This document shows, piece by piece, positions 1-8,268 of a stretch of 64,000 nt of DNA. Origin of the DNA: Mycobacterium sp. UM_WGJ (lineage in GTDB: Bacteria; Actinomycetota; Actinomycetes; Mycobacteriales; Mycobacteriaceae); the NCBI RefSeq assembly GCF_000455125.1, contig NZ_AUWR01000032.1:40028-104027 (forward strand), in the 5' to 3' direction. Every line of letters starts with the position of its first letter. Position 1 is the first letter of the stretch. The translations under genes and the position numbers were made by a program. The notes under the pieces were generated by a model. That model searched no databases. It had not been told where the DNA came from and was given only the letters and a program-made list of their open reading frames with translations.

Positions 1-1
1 C

Positions 2-610
2 CGGATGCTGTTCAACATGTCCGACGACGACTTCGACGCCGTGATCGCCGTGCATCTGCGGGGACATTTCCTGCTGACCCGCAACGCGGCGGCCTACTGG
101 CGGCAGAAATCCAAGGAGTCCGACGCGGGCATCTACGGCCGCATCGTCAACACCTCCTCGGAGGCCGGCCTGATGGGCCCGGTCGGCCAGGCCAACTATG
201 GCGCGGCCAAGGCGGGCATCACCGCGCTGACGCTCTCGGCGAGCCGGGCACTGGGTCGCTACGGCGTCACCGCCAACGCGATCTGCCCGCGGGCCCGTAC
301 CGCGATGACGGCCGATGTGTTCGGCGAGGCCAAGGTGGGGGAAGGCGAGATCGACCCGCTGTCGCCCGAGCATGTGGTGACCCTGGTCCGGTTTCTGGCA
401 TCGCCGGCCTCGGCCGCGGTCAGCGGTCAGGTCTTTGTGGTCTACGGACCTGAGGTAACCCTGATGGCCGCGCCGGCGGTGGAACGCAAGTTCAGCGCCG
501 ACGGGCAGGCGTGGGATCCGGCCGGCCTATCGGACACGCTGGCCAATTACTTCGCCGGCCGGGATCCGGCCCGGACTTTCTCCGCGTCCGAACTGATGTC
601 CGGCGATTAG
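2..610 (+). CDS. hsd4A: SDR-family dehydrogenase, Hsd4A-like, 5' end cut by window edge
   Basis: This is the C-terminal part of a short-chain dehydrogenase/reductase. The frame is open to the window edge, so the N-terminal Rossmann motif lies outside. The catalytic region is visible: a serine in NTSSEAG followed by the YxxxK pair in NYGAAKAG. A tail of about 60 residues follows the SDR core, which fits the longer Rv3502c/Hsd4A group. In mycobacteria Hsd4A acts in sterol side-chain beta-oxidation as a beta-hydroxyacyl-CoA dehydrogenase and also shows 17-beta-hydroxysteroid dehydrogenase activity. Its position just before yrbE4A is the same as in M. tuberculosis. Family and neighbourhood are well supported; the exact substrate is inferred. 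Confidence 0.8.
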   Translation, partial: RMLFNMSDDDFDAVIAVHLRGHFLLTRNAAAYWRQKSKESDAGIYGRIVNTSSEAGLMGPVGQANYGAAKAGITALTLSASRALGRYGVTANAICPRARTAMTADVFGEAKVGEGEIDPLSPEHVVTLVRFLASPASAAVSGQVFVVYGPEVTLMAAPAVERKFSADGQAWDPAGLSDTLANYFAGRDPARTFSASELMSGD

Positions 611-618
611 AACAAAAT

Positions 619-632
619 TAGAACGCGTTACA
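619..632. promoter_or_regulatory. KstR-type operator, upstream box
   Basis: The sequence TAGAACGCGTTACA matches the published KstR consensus TnnAACnnGTTnnA at every fixed position. It begins 9 nt after the stop codon of the preceding SDR gene and lies about 230 nt before yrbE4A. KstR is the TetR-family repressor of the sterol regulon and controls mce4 in other mycobacteria. Binding here is inferred from the motif only. Confidence 0.6.
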
Positions 633-675
633 GCGAGGCGTGGGTCACAATACGCCGTGACCAGCGAAAATAACT

Positions 676-696
676 CATGTTATCTGCCAAAACATG
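676..696. repeat. Inverted repeat CATGTT-N9-AACATG upstream of the mce4 promoter
   Basis: A perfect 6-bp inverted repeat, CATGTT (676-681) and AACATG (691-696), is separated by 9 nt and ends 4 nt before the predicted -35 element. The position suits an activator or a second repressor, but no protein can be named from sequence. Confidence 0.35.
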
Positions 697-700
697 TCCT

Positions 701-730
701 TTGACACTGAGAACGTGTTCTAGTTAATAT
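701..730 (+). promoter_or_regulatory. mce4 promoter with KstR-type box in the -35/-10 spacer
   Basis: TTGACA (701-706) and TAATAT (725-730) are separated by 18 nt and make a strong sigma-A-type promoter. The spacer contains AGAAC-GT-GTTCT (710-721), a perfect inverted repeat that matches the KstR box except for its outermost left T. A repressor bound here would directly cover the promoter core. The predicted transcript starts near 737 and leaves a leader of roughly 110 nt before yrbE4A. Confidence 0.65.
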
Positions 731-848
731 GATCCGGCTCACGGGGGCGGCGCCTGAATTGCACGAATGACGCCACCGCACGATGTTGCCGGATACAGTT
801 TTGCAACCGCCGATGCCCAGGAAGCCCGACCTGAGGGAAGGACCTGCC

Positions 849-1613
849 TTGATCGATCAGCTCGCGGTCCCGGCTCGGGCCGTGGGCGGTTTCGTCGAGA
901 TGTCGATAGAGACGTTTCGGGGCATGTTTCGCCGGCCGTTCCAGTACCGCGAGTTCCTCGACCAGACCTGGATGATCGCCCGCGTTTCGCTGGTGCCAAC
1001 CCTGCTGGTCGCTATCCCGTTCACCGTGTTGGTGGCTTTCACCCTCAACATCCTGCTGCGCGAGATCGGCGCCGCTGACCTGTCCGGCGCCGGGACCGCG
1101 TTCGGCACCATCACGCAGCTGGGGCCCGTGGTCACCGTGCTCGTGGTGGCCGGTGCGGGGGCCACCGCCATCTGTGCCGACCTGGGCGCACGAACTATCC
1201 GCGAAGAGATCGACGCGATGCGGGTGCTCGGTATCGACCCGATTCAGCGGCTGGTGGTGCCCCGGGCTCTGGCGTCGACCTTCGTGGCACTGATGCTCAA
1301 CGGCCTGGTGTGCGCGATCGGCCTGGTCGGGGGTTACGTGTTCTCCGTCTTCCTGCAGGGCGTCAACCCCGGCGCCTTCATCAACGGCCTCACCGTGCTG
1401 ACCGGGCTCGGTGAACTGGTGATGGCCGAGATCAAGGCGCTGCTCTTCGGCACCGCAGCAGGTCTGATCGGGTGTTATCGCGGGCTGACCGCCAAGGGCG
1501 GACCCCAGGGCGTAGGCAACGCGGTCAATGAGACGGTGGTCTACGCCTTTATCTGTCTGTTTGTCATCAATGTCGTCATGACCGCCATCAGCGTGCGGGT
1601 GCTGGTCAAATGA
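849..1613 (+). CDS. yrbE4A: YrbE4A, MlaE/permease subunit of the Mce4 sterol importer
   Basis: This 254-residue integral membrane protein belongs to the MlaE/YrbE permease family, which pairs with MceA-F and an MceG-type ATPase to move lipids across the mycobacterial envelope; Mce4 imports cholesterol. The EExDAL-like loop of the family is seen as REEIDAMRVLGIDP, and several long hydrophobic segments follow. I chose the TTG at 849 because the purine-rich GAGGGAAGG lies just upstream and the product then begins like other YrbE4A proteins. An in-frame ATG at 783 would add 22 unlike residues. Its 3' end overlaps yrbE4B by ATGA. Confidence 0.93.
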   Translation: MIDQLAVPARAVGGFVEMSIETFRGMFRRPFQYREFLDQTWMIARVSLVPTLLVAIPFTVLVAFTLNILLREIGAADLSGAGTAFGTITQLGPVVTVLVVAGAGATAICADLGARTIREEIDAMRVLGIDPIQRLVVPRALASTFVALMLNGLVCAIGLVGGYVFSVFLQGVNPGAFINGLTVLTGLGELVMAEIKALLFGTAAGLIGCYRGLTAKGGPQGVGNAVNETVVYAFICLFVINVVMTAISVRVLVK

Positions 1614-2452
1614 GTTACGACGCCACATTGCGGTTTCGGCGGTTGTTCCGCGGGGTGCCCAAGGCCGTCGACACCTTCGGCGAGCAGGCGCTGTTCTACG
1701 CCGAATCGGTCCGTTACGTCCCCAACGCGCTGACCAAGTACCGCAAGGAGACGGTCCGGCTGATCGCCGAGATCACCATGGGAACCGGCGCGCTGGCCAT
1801 CATCGGCGGCACGGTCGGGGTGGCCACCTTCCTCACCCTGGCCTCCGGTGGCGTGATCGCGGTCCAGGGCTTCTCCTCGCTGGGCAATATCGGTATCGAG
1901 GCGTTGACCGGCTTCTTGTCCGCGTTCCTGAACGTGCGGATCGTCGCCCCCGTGGTGGCCGGTATCGCACTGGCTGCCACCATCGGGGCCGGCACCACTG
2001 CCCAGCTGGGCGCCATGCGGGTTGCCGAAGAGATCGACGCTGTCGAATCGATGGCGGTCCATGCGGTGTCGTATCTGGTGTCCACTCGCTTGGTGGCCGG
2101 CCTGATCGCGATCATCCCGCTGTATTCGCTATCGGTGCTGGCCGCGTTCTTCGCCGCGCGGTCCACCACGGTGTTCATCAACGCGCAGTCGCCAGGCCTC
2201 TATGACCACTACTTCGACACCTTCCTGATCCCCACCGATCTGCTGTGGTCATTCCTGCAGGCCATCATCATGTCGGTCGCGGTGATGTTGGTGCACACCA
2301 ACTACGGCTTCAACGCGGCCGGTGGCCCGGTCGGGGTGGGTATCGCGGTCGGTCAGGCCGTCCGCACGTCACTGGTTGTGGTCGTCGTCATTACGCTGTT
2401 CGTTTCACTTGCCGTGTACGGCGGGTCCGGCAACTTCAACCTCTCGGGCTAG
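1610..2452 (+). CDS. yrbE4B: YrbE4B, second permease subunit of Mce4
   Basis: This 280-residue MlaE-family permease forms the second half of the YrbE4A/B membrane core. The family loop appears as AEEIDAVESMAV, preceded by a glycine/alanine-rich hydrophobic region (GTTAQLGAMR), and several more transmembrane stretches end with a short GSGNFNLSG tail. That tail is shared almost exactly by the YrbEB protein of the second mce operon in this window. It starts at an ATGA overlap with yrbE4A, so translation is probably coupled. mce4A follows after 7 nt. Confidence 0.93.
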   Translation: MSYDATLRFRRLFRGVPKAVDTFGEQALFYAESVRYVPNALTKYRKETVRLIAEITMGTGALAIIGGTVGVATFLTLASGGVIAVQGFSSLGNIGIEALTGFLSAFLNVRIVAPVVAGIALAATIGAGTTAQLGAMRVAEEIDAVESMAVHAVSYLVSTRLVAGLIAIIPLYSLSVLAAFFAARSTTVFINAQSPGLYDHYFDTFLIPTDLLWSFLQAIIMSVAVMLVHTNYGFNAAGGPVGVGIAVGQAVRTSLVVVVVITLFVSLAVYGGSGNFNLSG

Positions 2453-2459
2453 CAAGGGA

Positions 2460-3665
2460 ATGCAGGTGCAAACGGGATCGAGGCGTACCCAGGTGAGGAT
2501 TGCTGCGGCAATCCTCGGCGGGATTCTGCTTGCCGCCACCGTGTTCACCTACCTGTCCTACGTGTCGGTGTTCAGCTCTACCGACAAGGTCACCGTTACC
2601 TCGCCGCGCGCCGGCCTGGTGATGGAGCAGGACGCCAAGGTCAAATACCGCGGTATCCAGGTCGGCAAGGTCAAGTCGATCAAGTACCAGGGCGACCAGG
2701 CCAAGCTGTTCCTGGCCATCGACAGCTCCGCCATGCATCAGATCCCGTCCAACGCCGCAGTGCACATTGCCGGCAACACCATCTTCGGGGCCAAGTCGGT
2801 GGAGTTCATTCCGCCGCCGGTGCCGTCCGGCGCGACGCTGCGTAACGGCGCGAACGTGCCGGCATCCGAGGTGCAGCTCGAGGTCAACACGCTGTTCCAG
2901 AAGTTGACCGATGTGCTGGACAAGATCGACCCGGTGCAGCTCAACGGCTCCGTCAGCGCGCTGGCCGAGGGTCTGCGTGGCAACGGCGACAATCTGGGCG
3001 GGCTGCTGTCCGGGCTGAACAGCTACCTCGGAAAGCTCAATCCGAAGCTGCCCCAGCTGCAGTCGGGCTTCGCCAAGACCGCCGTCGTCGGTGACATCTA
3101 TGGTGACGCCGCCCCGGACCTGGCCACCACCTTCGACAACCTCCCGGCGATCAGCAAAACCCTGGTCGACCAGCGGGAGAACCTGAACAAGGCGCTGCTG
3201 GCGACGACCGGACTGGCCAACAACGGTTATGACACCTTTTCCCCGGCCGCCGACGATTTCATCGCCGGTGTGCAGCGGTTCCGTGCCATGAGCAGCCTGC
3301 TGGCCGAATACTCCCCGGAGTTCGGGTGCCTCCTCAAGGGCATCCAAAAAGCATTGGAGCGTTTCGGCCCGTCGCTGGGTGGTACCAAGCCGGCCCTGTA
3401 TGTGCAGTCCAGCTTCATCCCGGGCGCACCGGCCTACACCTACCCGGAGAGCCTGCCGGTGGCCAACGCGACCGGCGGACCCAACTGCCGCGGATTGCCT
3501 GATCTGCCTAGCAAGCAGTACGGGGGTTCCTGGTTCCGGTCGCCGTTCCTGGTGACCGACAGCGCCTATATCCCGTTCCAGCCCAACACCGAGGTCCAGT
3601 TCGACGCCCCCTCCACAGCGCAGTTCCTCTTCAACGGGGCATTCGCGGAACGGGATGAATACTGA
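2460..3665 (+). CDS. mce4A: Mce4A, MCE-domain lipid-transfer protein
   Basis: This 401-residue protein has an N-terminal membrane anchor at about residues 13-36, then an MCE/MlaD domain (PRAGLVMEQDAKVKYRGIQV, IFGAKSVEF) and a long helical region with repeated heptad-like Leu/Asn patterns. MceA-F subunits are thought to assemble into a needle or tunnel that carries sterol across the periplasm. I chose the ATG at 2460, downstream of the purine-rich AGCAAGGGA. The longer in-frame opening from 2322 overlaps yrbE4B and is not family-like. It shares a single base with the mce4B start (TGATG). Confidence 0.92.
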   Translation: MQVQTGSRRTQVRIAAAILGGILLAATVFTYLSYVSVFSSTDKVTVTSPRAGLVMEQDAKVKYRGIQVGKVKSIKYQGDQAKLFLAIDSSAMHQIPSNAAVHIAGNTIFGAKSVEFIPPPVPSGATLRNGANVPASEVQLEVNTLFQKLTDVLDKIDPVQLNGSVSALAEGLRGNGDNLGGLLSGLNSYLGKLNPKLPQLQSGFAKTAVVGDIYGDAAPDLATTFDNLPAISKTLVDQRENLNKALLATTGLANNGYDTFSPAADDFIAGVQRFRAMSSLLAEYSPEFGCLLKGIQKALERFGPSLGGTKPALYVQSSFIPGAPAYTYPESLPVANATGGPNCRGLPDLPSKQYGGSWFRSPFLVTDSAYIPFQPNTEVQFDAPSTAQFLFNGAFAERDEY

Positions 3666-4702
3666 TGTCGCCGCGCAGCACTCTGATCAAAGTCGCGATC
3701 TTCTCCCTGGCCATGCTGCTGGTCTCCGTCGGCCTGGTGCTGGTGTTCGGCGAGTTCCGATTCACCTCGAACAACACCTACCATGCTGACTTCGCCACCG
3801 CGTCCCGGCTCAAGGGCGGCCAGGACGTGCGGATCGCCGGCATACCGGTGGGCACGGTCAAGCGGGTTGAGTTGACTCCGGACAACCACGTCCGGGTCAC
3901 CTTCGATCTGGACAAGCGCTACCAGCTCTACGATTCGACCCGCGCCCTGATCCGCTACGAGAACCTGGTCGGTGACCGGTATCTCGAGATCGCCTCGGGC
4001 GCCGGCGATATGGGCAAGCTGCCACCGGGGGGCACCATCGCCCGGGACCACACCCAGCCGGCACTGGACCTGGACGCCCTGCTGGGCGGGATGCGCCCGC
4101 TGCTCAAGGGCCTGGACGGCGGAAAGATCAACGAGATCAGCAATGCGCTCATCGAGCTGCTGCAGGGTCAGGGTGGCGCCCTGACCCAGATGCTGGCAAA
4201 CACCAGTTCGTTTACCACCACGCTGGCCTCCCGTGACCAGCTGATCGGCGACGTGATCAACAATCTGAACACCGTGCTGGCCACCGTCGACGACAAGAGC
4301 GAACAGTTCGATGCCACCGTCGACCGCCTTCAGCAGCTGATCAGCGGGCTGGCCCAGGGCAAGGACGCGATCGCGGGCGCCATCGGACCGCTGGCCTCGG
4401 TCGAGAACGACCTGACCGATACCCTGCGCCGCACTCGACGGCCGCTGCAGGGCGTGCTCGAGAACGCGCGGCCACTGGCCACCGTGCTGGACAAGCGCAA
4501 GCAAGAGCTTAACGACGTCATCGACCCGTTGGAGGAGAACTACCTGCGCCTGAACGCGTTGGGCGCCTACGGCTCGTTCTTCAACATCAACTACTGCACC
4601 GTCGCGATGAAGTTCAACGGCCCCGCGGGCAGTGACATCATCCTGCCCATGGGCGGCCAGAACGACACCAGCAAGGGGAGGTGCTCTCCTGTCAAAGAGT
4701 GA
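3665..4702 (+). CDS. mce4B: Mce4B, MCE-domain lipid-transfer protein
   Basis: This 345-residue Mce protein has an N-terminal transmembrane segment at about residues 8-28, then an MCE domain with the motif LKGGQDVRIAGIPVGTVKRVEL and a long alpha-helical region. Its C-terminus (LGAYGSFFNINYCTVAM) carries the aromatic/cysteine pattern usual in MceB. It starts one base inside the mce4A stop. The 3' end overlaps the proposed mce4C start by 14 nt. It is expected to be anchored to the inner membrane and to form part of the Mce4 periplasmic channel. Confidence 0.92.
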   Translation: MSPRSTLIKVAIFSLAMLLVSVGLVLVFGEFRFTSNNTYHADFATASRLKGGQDVRIAGIPVGTVKRVELTPDNHVRVTFDLDKRYQLYDSTRALIRYENLVGDRYLEIASGAGDMGKLPPGGTIARDHTQPALDLDALLGGMRPLLKGLDGGKINEISNALIELLQGQGGALTQMLANTSSFTTTLASRDQLIGDVINNLNTVLATVDDKSEQFDATVDRLQQLISGLAQGKDAIAGAIGPLASVENDLTDTLRRTRRPLQGVLENARPLATVLDKRKQELNDVIDPLEENYLRLNALGAYGSFFNINYCTVAMKFNGPAGSDIILPMGGQNDTSKGRCSPVKE

Positions 4703-5747
4703 CGGCGTAAACCCGGTTCGCACGGGTCTTCTGGGCATCGCACTGGTGACGTTCCTGGTGATGGTGTCCTTCGGCTACACCAGCCTGCCGTTCTGGCCGC
4801 AGGGCAAGAACTATCACGCCTACTTCGCCGATGCCGGCGGCATCATCGCCGGCAATGACGTGACGGTGTCTGGCATCCGAGTGGGCAAGGTCAAGTCGGT
4901 GTCGCTGGCCGGGGCCAGCGCCAAGGTGGACTTCACTGTGGACCGCAAGGTCCGGGTGGGGGATCAGTCATTGGCCGCCATCCGTACTGACACCGTGCTG
5001 GGCGAGAAGGCGCTGTCGGTCACCCCCGCCGGTGCCGGCTCCGTTACCGCGATTCCGCTCGAACGCACCCGTGCTCCCTACACGCTCAACAACGCCCTGC
5101 AGGACCTCGGCGGCAATGTGCGCGATCTGGACAAGCCGCGCTTCGAAGAGGCACTCCAGGTACTCACCGACTCCATGCGCGAGGCAACGCCGCAGCTGCG
5201 TGGGGCGCTGGATGGGGTGGCCGCGCTGTCGCGCAGCATCAACCGCCGTGACGAGGCCTTGGGGCAATTGTTGTCGCACGCCAAGGTGGTGACCGGCGTG
5301 CTCAATCAGCGTGCCGGCCAGGTCAACCAGCTGGTGCTCGACGGCAACCAGCTGTTCGCGGCGCTGGACGAGCGCCGCCAGGCCCTCGGCGCCCTAATTG
5401 GTGGTATCGATGATGTATCGCAACAGCTTTCCGGTTTCGTGACCGATAACGAAAAGGAGATCGGTCCGACCCTCAAGAAGCTCAATCTGGTGCTGGACAA
5501 CTTGATCGAGCGCGAGGACCGGATAGTCGGAGCGTTGGACCGCTTGCCCGGATACGCCACCACCCTCGGCGAGGTGGTGTCCTCGGGCCCGGGCTTCCAG
5601 ATCAACCTGTACGGCCTGCCGCCGCCCACCATGTCGGAGGTGTTGCTCGACATGTTCTTCCAGCCCGGCAAGCTGCCCGACAGCCTGGCCGATTACCTGC
5701 GCGGCATGATCTCCGACCGCACTGTCATAAGGCCGAAGTCACCATGA
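4689..5747 (+). CDS. mce4C: Mce4C, MCE-domain protein with probable CTG start
   Basis: This subunit of the Mce4 channel has a transmembrane anchor (GLLGIALVTFLVMVSFGY), an MCE domain (GGIIAGNDVTVSGIRVGKVK) and a long helical tail ending IRPKSP. No ATG, GTG or TTG lies in frame where the family normally begins. The only well-placed initiator is CTG at 4689, preceded by AAGGGGAG at 4673-4680 with 8-nt spacing, which gives 352 residues, close to the family length of about 357. The next in-frame ATG upstream (4632) would add 19 residues with no clear ribosome binding site. The gene is certain; the start is inferred. Confidence 0.88.
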   Translation: MSKSDGVNPVRTGLLGIALVTFLVMVSFGYTSLPFWPQGKNYHAYFADAGGIIAGNDVTVSGIRVGKVKSVSLAGASAKVDFTVDRKVRVGDQSLAAIRTDTVLGEKALSVTPAGAGSVTAIPLERTRAPYTLNNALQDLGGNVRDLDKPRFEEALQVLTDSMREATPQLRGALDGVAALSRSINRRDEALGQLLSHAKVVTGVLNQRAGQVNQLVLDGNQLFAALDERRQALGALIGGIDDVSQQLSGFVTDNEKEIGPTLKKLNLVLDNLIEREDRIVGALDRLPGYATTLGEVVSSGPGFQINLYGLPPPTMSEVLLDMFFQPGKLPDSLADYLRGMISDRTVIRPKSP

Positions 5748-7078
5748 CACGCCGAACTTCACGGATCGTCCTCGCCGGGGTACTGGCCGTACTTCTGGCC
5801 GCCGCGGCCTACGTGGTGCTGCCCGCGCAGCGCAGCTACCGCATCACCGGCTACTTCGCCTCCGCGGTGGGCCTCTACCCGGGCGATGACGTCCGGGTGG
5901 TCGGAGTCCCGGTCGGCCGTATTGAGTCCATCGAGCCGCGTGCCGAGAACGTCAAGATCACCATGTCGGTGAACAAGGATGTGCCGTTGCCGGCCGATGT
6001 TCATGCGTTGCTGATGGCGCCGAATATCGTCTCGGCACGAGTCGTTCAACTGGCCCCGGCCTACACCGAGGGTGAAAAGCTCGCCGACGGGGCCGTACTG
6101 GGTGAAGATCGCACCGCGGTCCCGGTCGAGTGGGACGAGGTCAAGCAGGAGCTGACTCAGCTCAGCGCTCAGTTGGGCCCCGAGCAGGGCAAGCTCAACG
6201 GCGCGCTGAGTACGTTCGTCAACCAGGCCGCGGACACCTTCGACGGCAACGGCGACTCGTTCCGCAACGCACTGCGGGAACTGTCCACCACCACCGGACG
6301 TCTCGGTGACTCGCGCACCGACCTCTTCGGCACCGTCAAGAACCTGCAGGTCCTGATCGAGGCACTATCGGGCAGCAACGAGCAGATCGTGCAGTTCACC
6401 GACCACGTCGCAGCGGTGTCCGGGGTGCTGGCCGAGAGTTCGGTCGACCTGGACGTCACACTGGGCACCCTCAGCCAGGCGTTGCGCGACGTTCGCGGCT
6501 TCCTGCACAACAACAACGACGCGTTGATCGCGCAGGTCGACAAGCTGTCGCAGTTCGCCAAGACACTCTCGGATCAGAGTGACAACTTCGAGCAGGTTTT
6601 GCACATCACGCCCCACGGCCTAGTCAACTTCTACAACATCTACAACCCGGCCCAGGGCTCGCTGGCCGGCCTGCTGTCGCTGCCGGACTTTGCCAACCCG
6701 GTCCAGTTCATCTGTGGCGGTGTTTTCGATGTCGGCTCGGTCCCGGACAACTTCAAGCGGGCCGAGATCTGTAAAGAGCGGATGGGGCCGGTCATGCGCC
6801 GCTGGGCGATGAACTTCGTCCCGTTCCTGTTCCACCCGATCAACTCGATCACCGCATACAAGGGTCAGATCATCTACGACACTCCGGCCACCGAGGCGAA
6901 AGCGCAGACGCCGCTTCCGTACCTAAAATGGTTGCCCGCACCGGGTGTCACGCCGCCGAGCACCGATGACGTCGCCGCGCTGTTCATGCCGCCGCCGCTG
7001 CCGGGGCAACTGGGTACCCCGCCAGGCCCGACCGGGCCGGCTCAGCCCGGGGCCGGTGCACCACGGGAGGGCGGATGA
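5744..7078 (+). CDS. mce4D: Mce4D, MCE-domain lipid-transfer protein
   Basis: This 444-residue Mce subunit has an N-terminal hydrophobic anchor at about residues 8-28 and an MCE domain with the characteristic VGLYPGDDVRVVGVPVGRIESIEP, followed by a helical region. The C-terminus is rich in proline and glycine (GPTGPAQPGAGAP), as is common in MceD proteins and expected to be disordered. It overlaps mce4C and mce4E by ATGA on both sides, which points to tight translational coupling through the operon. Confidence 0.92.
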   Translation: MTRRTSRIVLAGVLAVLLAAAAYVVLPAQRSYRITGYFASAVGLYPGDDVRVVGVPVGRIESIEPRAENVKITMSVNKDVPLPADVHALLMAPNIVSARVVQLAPAYTEGEKLADGAVLGEDRTAVPVEWDEVKQELTQLSAQLGPEQGKLNGALSTFVNQAADTFDGNGDSFRNALRELSTTTGRLGDSRTDLFGTVKNLQVLIEALSGSNEQIVQFTDHVAAVSGVLAESSVDLDVTLGTLSQALRDVRGFLHNNNDALIAQVDKLSQFAKTLSDQSDNFEQVLHITPHGLVNFYNIYNPAQGSLAGLLSLPDFANPVQFICGGVFDVGSVPDNFKRAEICKERMGPVMRRWAMNFVPFLFHPINSITAYKGQIIYDTPATEAKAQTPLPYLKWLPAPGVTPPSTDDVAALFMPPPLPGQLGTPPGPTGPAQPGAGAPREGG

Positions 7079-8262
7079 GCGTGAAGTCTCTTGCCGGTGC
7101 GTTGCGGCGCGGCGGGCGGCGAAGTGCCTTGCTCGGTGCCGGAATGTTGGTGCTGTCGGGTTGTCAGTTCGGTGGGCTGAACTCACTGAACATGCCGGGA
7201 ACCGCGGGCCACGGAAAGGGCTCATACACCGTCACAGTGCAACTGCCGGACGTGACCACGCTGCCGCAGAACTCGCCGGTGATGGTCGACGACGTCACGG
7301 TCGGAAGCGTCTCGGGTATCCGGGCCGTGCAGCAGCCCGACGGCAGTTTCTACGCCGCCGTGAAGCTGTCCTTGGACGGCGACGTTCAGCTGCCGTCCAA
7401 CGCCATCGCCAAGGTCGCGCAGACGTCACTGTTGGGTTCCCAGCACATCGAGCTGGCCGAGCCGACAGACCAGCCGCCGGTGGGCCACCTCGCCCCCGGG
7501 GACGAGATACCGCTGAGCCGGACCGGGCGCTACCCCAGCACCGAAGAGGTGCTGTCGTCGCTGGGCGTGGTGGTCAACCAGGGCAATCTCGGTGCGGTGC
7601 AGGACATCACCGAAGAGGCCTACGCCGCGGTGGCCGGTCGAGCCGGCACCTTCGCCGAGCTGGTGCCGCGACTGGCCGAACTCACCGCGTCGCTGGACCA
7701 CCAGGCACGCGACATCATCGCGGCCGCCGAGGGCCTGAATCGGGTCGGGGCGACGGTGGCTCGCAGCGCCCCCAGCCTGGCTCGTGCGCTCGACACCATG
7801 CCCGCGGCGTTGCAGGTGCTCAATGACAACCGCAGCAACATCGTCGATGCGTTCGGTGCGCTGCAGCGGCTGGCCGTGGTCGGATCGCGAATCATGAGCG
7901 AGGCCAAGGAAGACTTCGCGGCCGACGTCAAGGACCTGTACCCGATCGTGAAGGCGTTCGCCGACAATGCCAACGAATTGGTGACGGCATTCCCATTCAT
8001 CCCGACGTTCCCATTCCCGTCGATGTATCTGCGTAACGCGGTGCGCGGCGACTTCCTCAACGTCTACGTCATCTTCGACATGACCCTGCGGCGGTTCGGC
8101 GAGACGGTGTTCACCACCGGCGGTTTCGACCCGAACATGCCGCACATGCACGACATCCTCAACCCACCCGATTTCTTGATCGGCGAGATGGCCAACCTGT
8201 CCGGGCAGGCGGCCGACCCGTTCAAGATCCCGCCCGGCACGGCTGCCCACTATGAGGAATGA
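7075..8262 (+). CDS. mce4E: Mce4E (LprN-like) lipoprotein of the Mce4 importer
   Basis: This 395-residue MCE-family lipoprotein has a type II signal peptide with lipobox LSGC and a predicted lipidated Cys at residue 30. The MCE domain follows (NSPVMVDDVTVGSVSGIRAV). MceE proteins are the only lipoprotein of each mce operon and probably help to dock the complex in the envelope. It starts in an ATGA overlap with mce4D and is followed by mce4F after 6 nt. The M. tuberculosis counterpart is LprN. Confidence 0.92.
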   Translation: MSVKSLAGALRRGGRRSALLGAGMLVLSGCQFGGLNSLNMPGTAGHGKGSYTVTVQLPDVTTLPQNSPVMVDDVTVGSVSGIRAVQQPDGSFYAAVKLSLDGDVQLPSNAIAKVAQTSLLGSQHIELAEPTDQPPVGHLAPGDEIPLSRTGRYPSTEEVLSSLGVVVNQGNLGAVQDITEEAYAAVAGRAGTFAELVPRLAELTASLDHQARDIIAAAEGLNRVGATVARSAPSLARALDTMPAALQVLNDNRSNIVDAFGALQRLAVVGSRIMSEAKEDFAADVKDLYPIVKAFADNANELVTAFPFIPTFPFPSMYLRNAVRGDFLNVYVIFDMTLRRFGETVFTTGGFDPNMPHMHDILNPPDFLIGEMANLSGQAADPFKIPPGTAAHYEE

Positions 8263-8268
8263 CCTGCG

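Noticed and set aside
720-1628. 302-codon minus-strand frame opposite yrbE4A
   Set aside because: Gln/His/Gly/Asp-rich shadow of a certain permease gene.
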